Assembly (NCBI RefSeq): GCF_000515315.1
Contig: NZ_KI911562.1
Coordinates: 186,001-250,000 of the forward strand
Length of the DNA stretch: 64,000 bases
Reading direction: 5' to 3'
Source: Asinibacterium sp. OR53
Lineage (GTDB): Bacteria; Bacteroidota; Bacteroidia; Chitinophagales; Chitinophagaceae
Of the stretch, positions 63,429-64,000 are shown piece after piece. The notes under the pieces were generated by a model. That model was not told the origin of the DNA and did not search any database. It saw nothing but the letters and a program-made list of their open reading frames with translations. The position numbers and the translations under genes were made by a program. Within the stretch, counting starts at the first letter, position 1. Every line of letters starts with the position of its first letter.

Positions 63429-64000
63429 ATGAGTTACCGTATCGAAAAAGACACCATGGGTGAGGTGCAGGTGCCATCCCATGTTTATTGGGGAGCCCAA
63501 ACGCAGCGCAGCATTGAGAATTTCAAGATTGCACAGGATATCAATAAAATGCCCAAAGAGATCATCAAAGCTTTTGCTTATCTCAAAAAAGCAGCAGCGC
63601 TTACCAATCTCGATGCAGGGGTATTACCGGAAGAGAAAGCCCGGTTGATTGGCCAGGTGGCCGATGAGATACTGGAAGGTAACCTCGATGATCAGTTTCC
63701 CCTGGTGATATGGCAAACAGGCTCCGGCACCCAGAGCAATATGAACGTGAATGAAGTGATCGCCTACCGTGCGCACGTGATCAAGGGAGGCGCACTGACC
63801 GATAAGGACAAATTCCTTCACCCGAACGACGATGTAAATAAATCGCAATCATCCAACGATACTTTCCCTACTGCTATGCACATAGCAGCGTATAAAATAT
63901 TATTGGAAGTAACCATCCCCGGCATCAAAAAATTGCGCGATACGCTGGCTGCCAAGAGCAAGGCTTTTATGCATGTAGTAAAGATCGGCCGTACGCATTT
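63429..64000 (+). CDS. fumC: Fumarate hydratase class II (3' end outside window)
   Basis: ATG 63429; 190 complete codons are seen. [20 protein letters not shown] then [25 protein letters not shown] (substrate-binding) and [14 protein letters not shown] are class II fumarase signatures. It hydrates fumarate to malate in the TCA cycle. The remaining, larger part including the SS loop lies beyond the window. Confidence 0.95.
   Translation, partial: MSYRIEKDTMGEVQVPSHVYWGAQTQRSIENFKIAQDINKMPKEIIKAFAYLKKAAALTNLDAGVLPEEKARLIGQVADEILEGNLDDQFPLVIWQTGSGTQSNMNVNEVIAYRAHVIKGGALTDKDKFLHPNDDVNKSQSSNDTFPTAMHIAAYKILLEVTIPGIKKLRDTLAAKSKAFMHVVKIGRTH

Overview
The window looks like chromosomal DNA of a member of the Bacteroidota, most likely of the Chitinophagaceae type. 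It carries the type IX secretion genes porV, porU and gldJ together, an Oar-like TonB-dependent receptor, a secreted GH18 chitinase, and several promoter boxes of the Bacteroidota form TAnnTTTG. Family and genus are inference. Most of the window is moderately GC-rich, but the stretch from 1 to about 15.6 kb is visibly AT-rich.

Region 1 (1-22.0 kb, all minus strand) is a surface polysaccharide locus. In transcription order it holds a winged-helix regulator-like gene, gmd and fcl (GDP-L-fucose), a Wza-like exporter, a Wzz-like chain-length protein, then the AT-rich sugar block. That block has a UDP-HexNAc dehydrogenase and C4-epimerase (UDP-GalNAcA route), a WecE-type aminotransferase, a TIM-barrel isomerase, an SDR, a NeuB-like synthase lacking its SAF domain, a WecD-like acetyltransferase, two Gfo/Idh oxidoreductases, a class III aminotransferase with a cysteine-rich insert, a methyltransferase, an SpsF-like cytidylyltransferase, two glycosyltransferase-like proteins and a Wzx flippase cut by the window edge. 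NeuB-like, SpsF-like and the tailoring enzymes together suggest an unusual CMP-activated keto-sugar.

Region 2 (22-29.6 kb) is accessory DNA: three unrecognised genes, a decayed MNT/HEPN pair next to an intact one, a second UDP-sugar dehydrogenase, HigBA, ispF, and a DUF6934-like gene with a 55-residue partner.

Region 3 (29.6-42.2 kb) holds porV and porU (minus), gldJ, a NYN-domain protein, murF and a DUF983 protein (plus), then the TonB receptor. Region 4 (42.4-51.7 kb, minus) is a tight gene train: PNPOx-like, mgtA-type Mg2+ ATPase, SemiSWEET, SDR, GH63-like glucosidase, ClC channel, AAA/DUF4143 ATPase. Region 5 (51.9-54.7 kb) has a truncated osmC-like gene, an AbiE type IV toxin-antitoxin pair with repeated TGAACA half-sites, and tRNA-Ser(GGA). 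Region 6 (54.8-64 kb) is housekeeping: TatD, a NodB deacetylase, gltX, chitinase, a B12-binding protein, enoyl-CoA hydratase, M16 peptidase and the start of fumC.

Two dispersed palindromic repeat families run through the window. One is a REPIN-like family, with a copy read in frame inside porU. The other is a perfect GGGCTTAAGCCC-centred palindrome that acts as terminator at two convergent junctions. I saw no rRNA, CRISPR array, prophage or intact insertion sequence.
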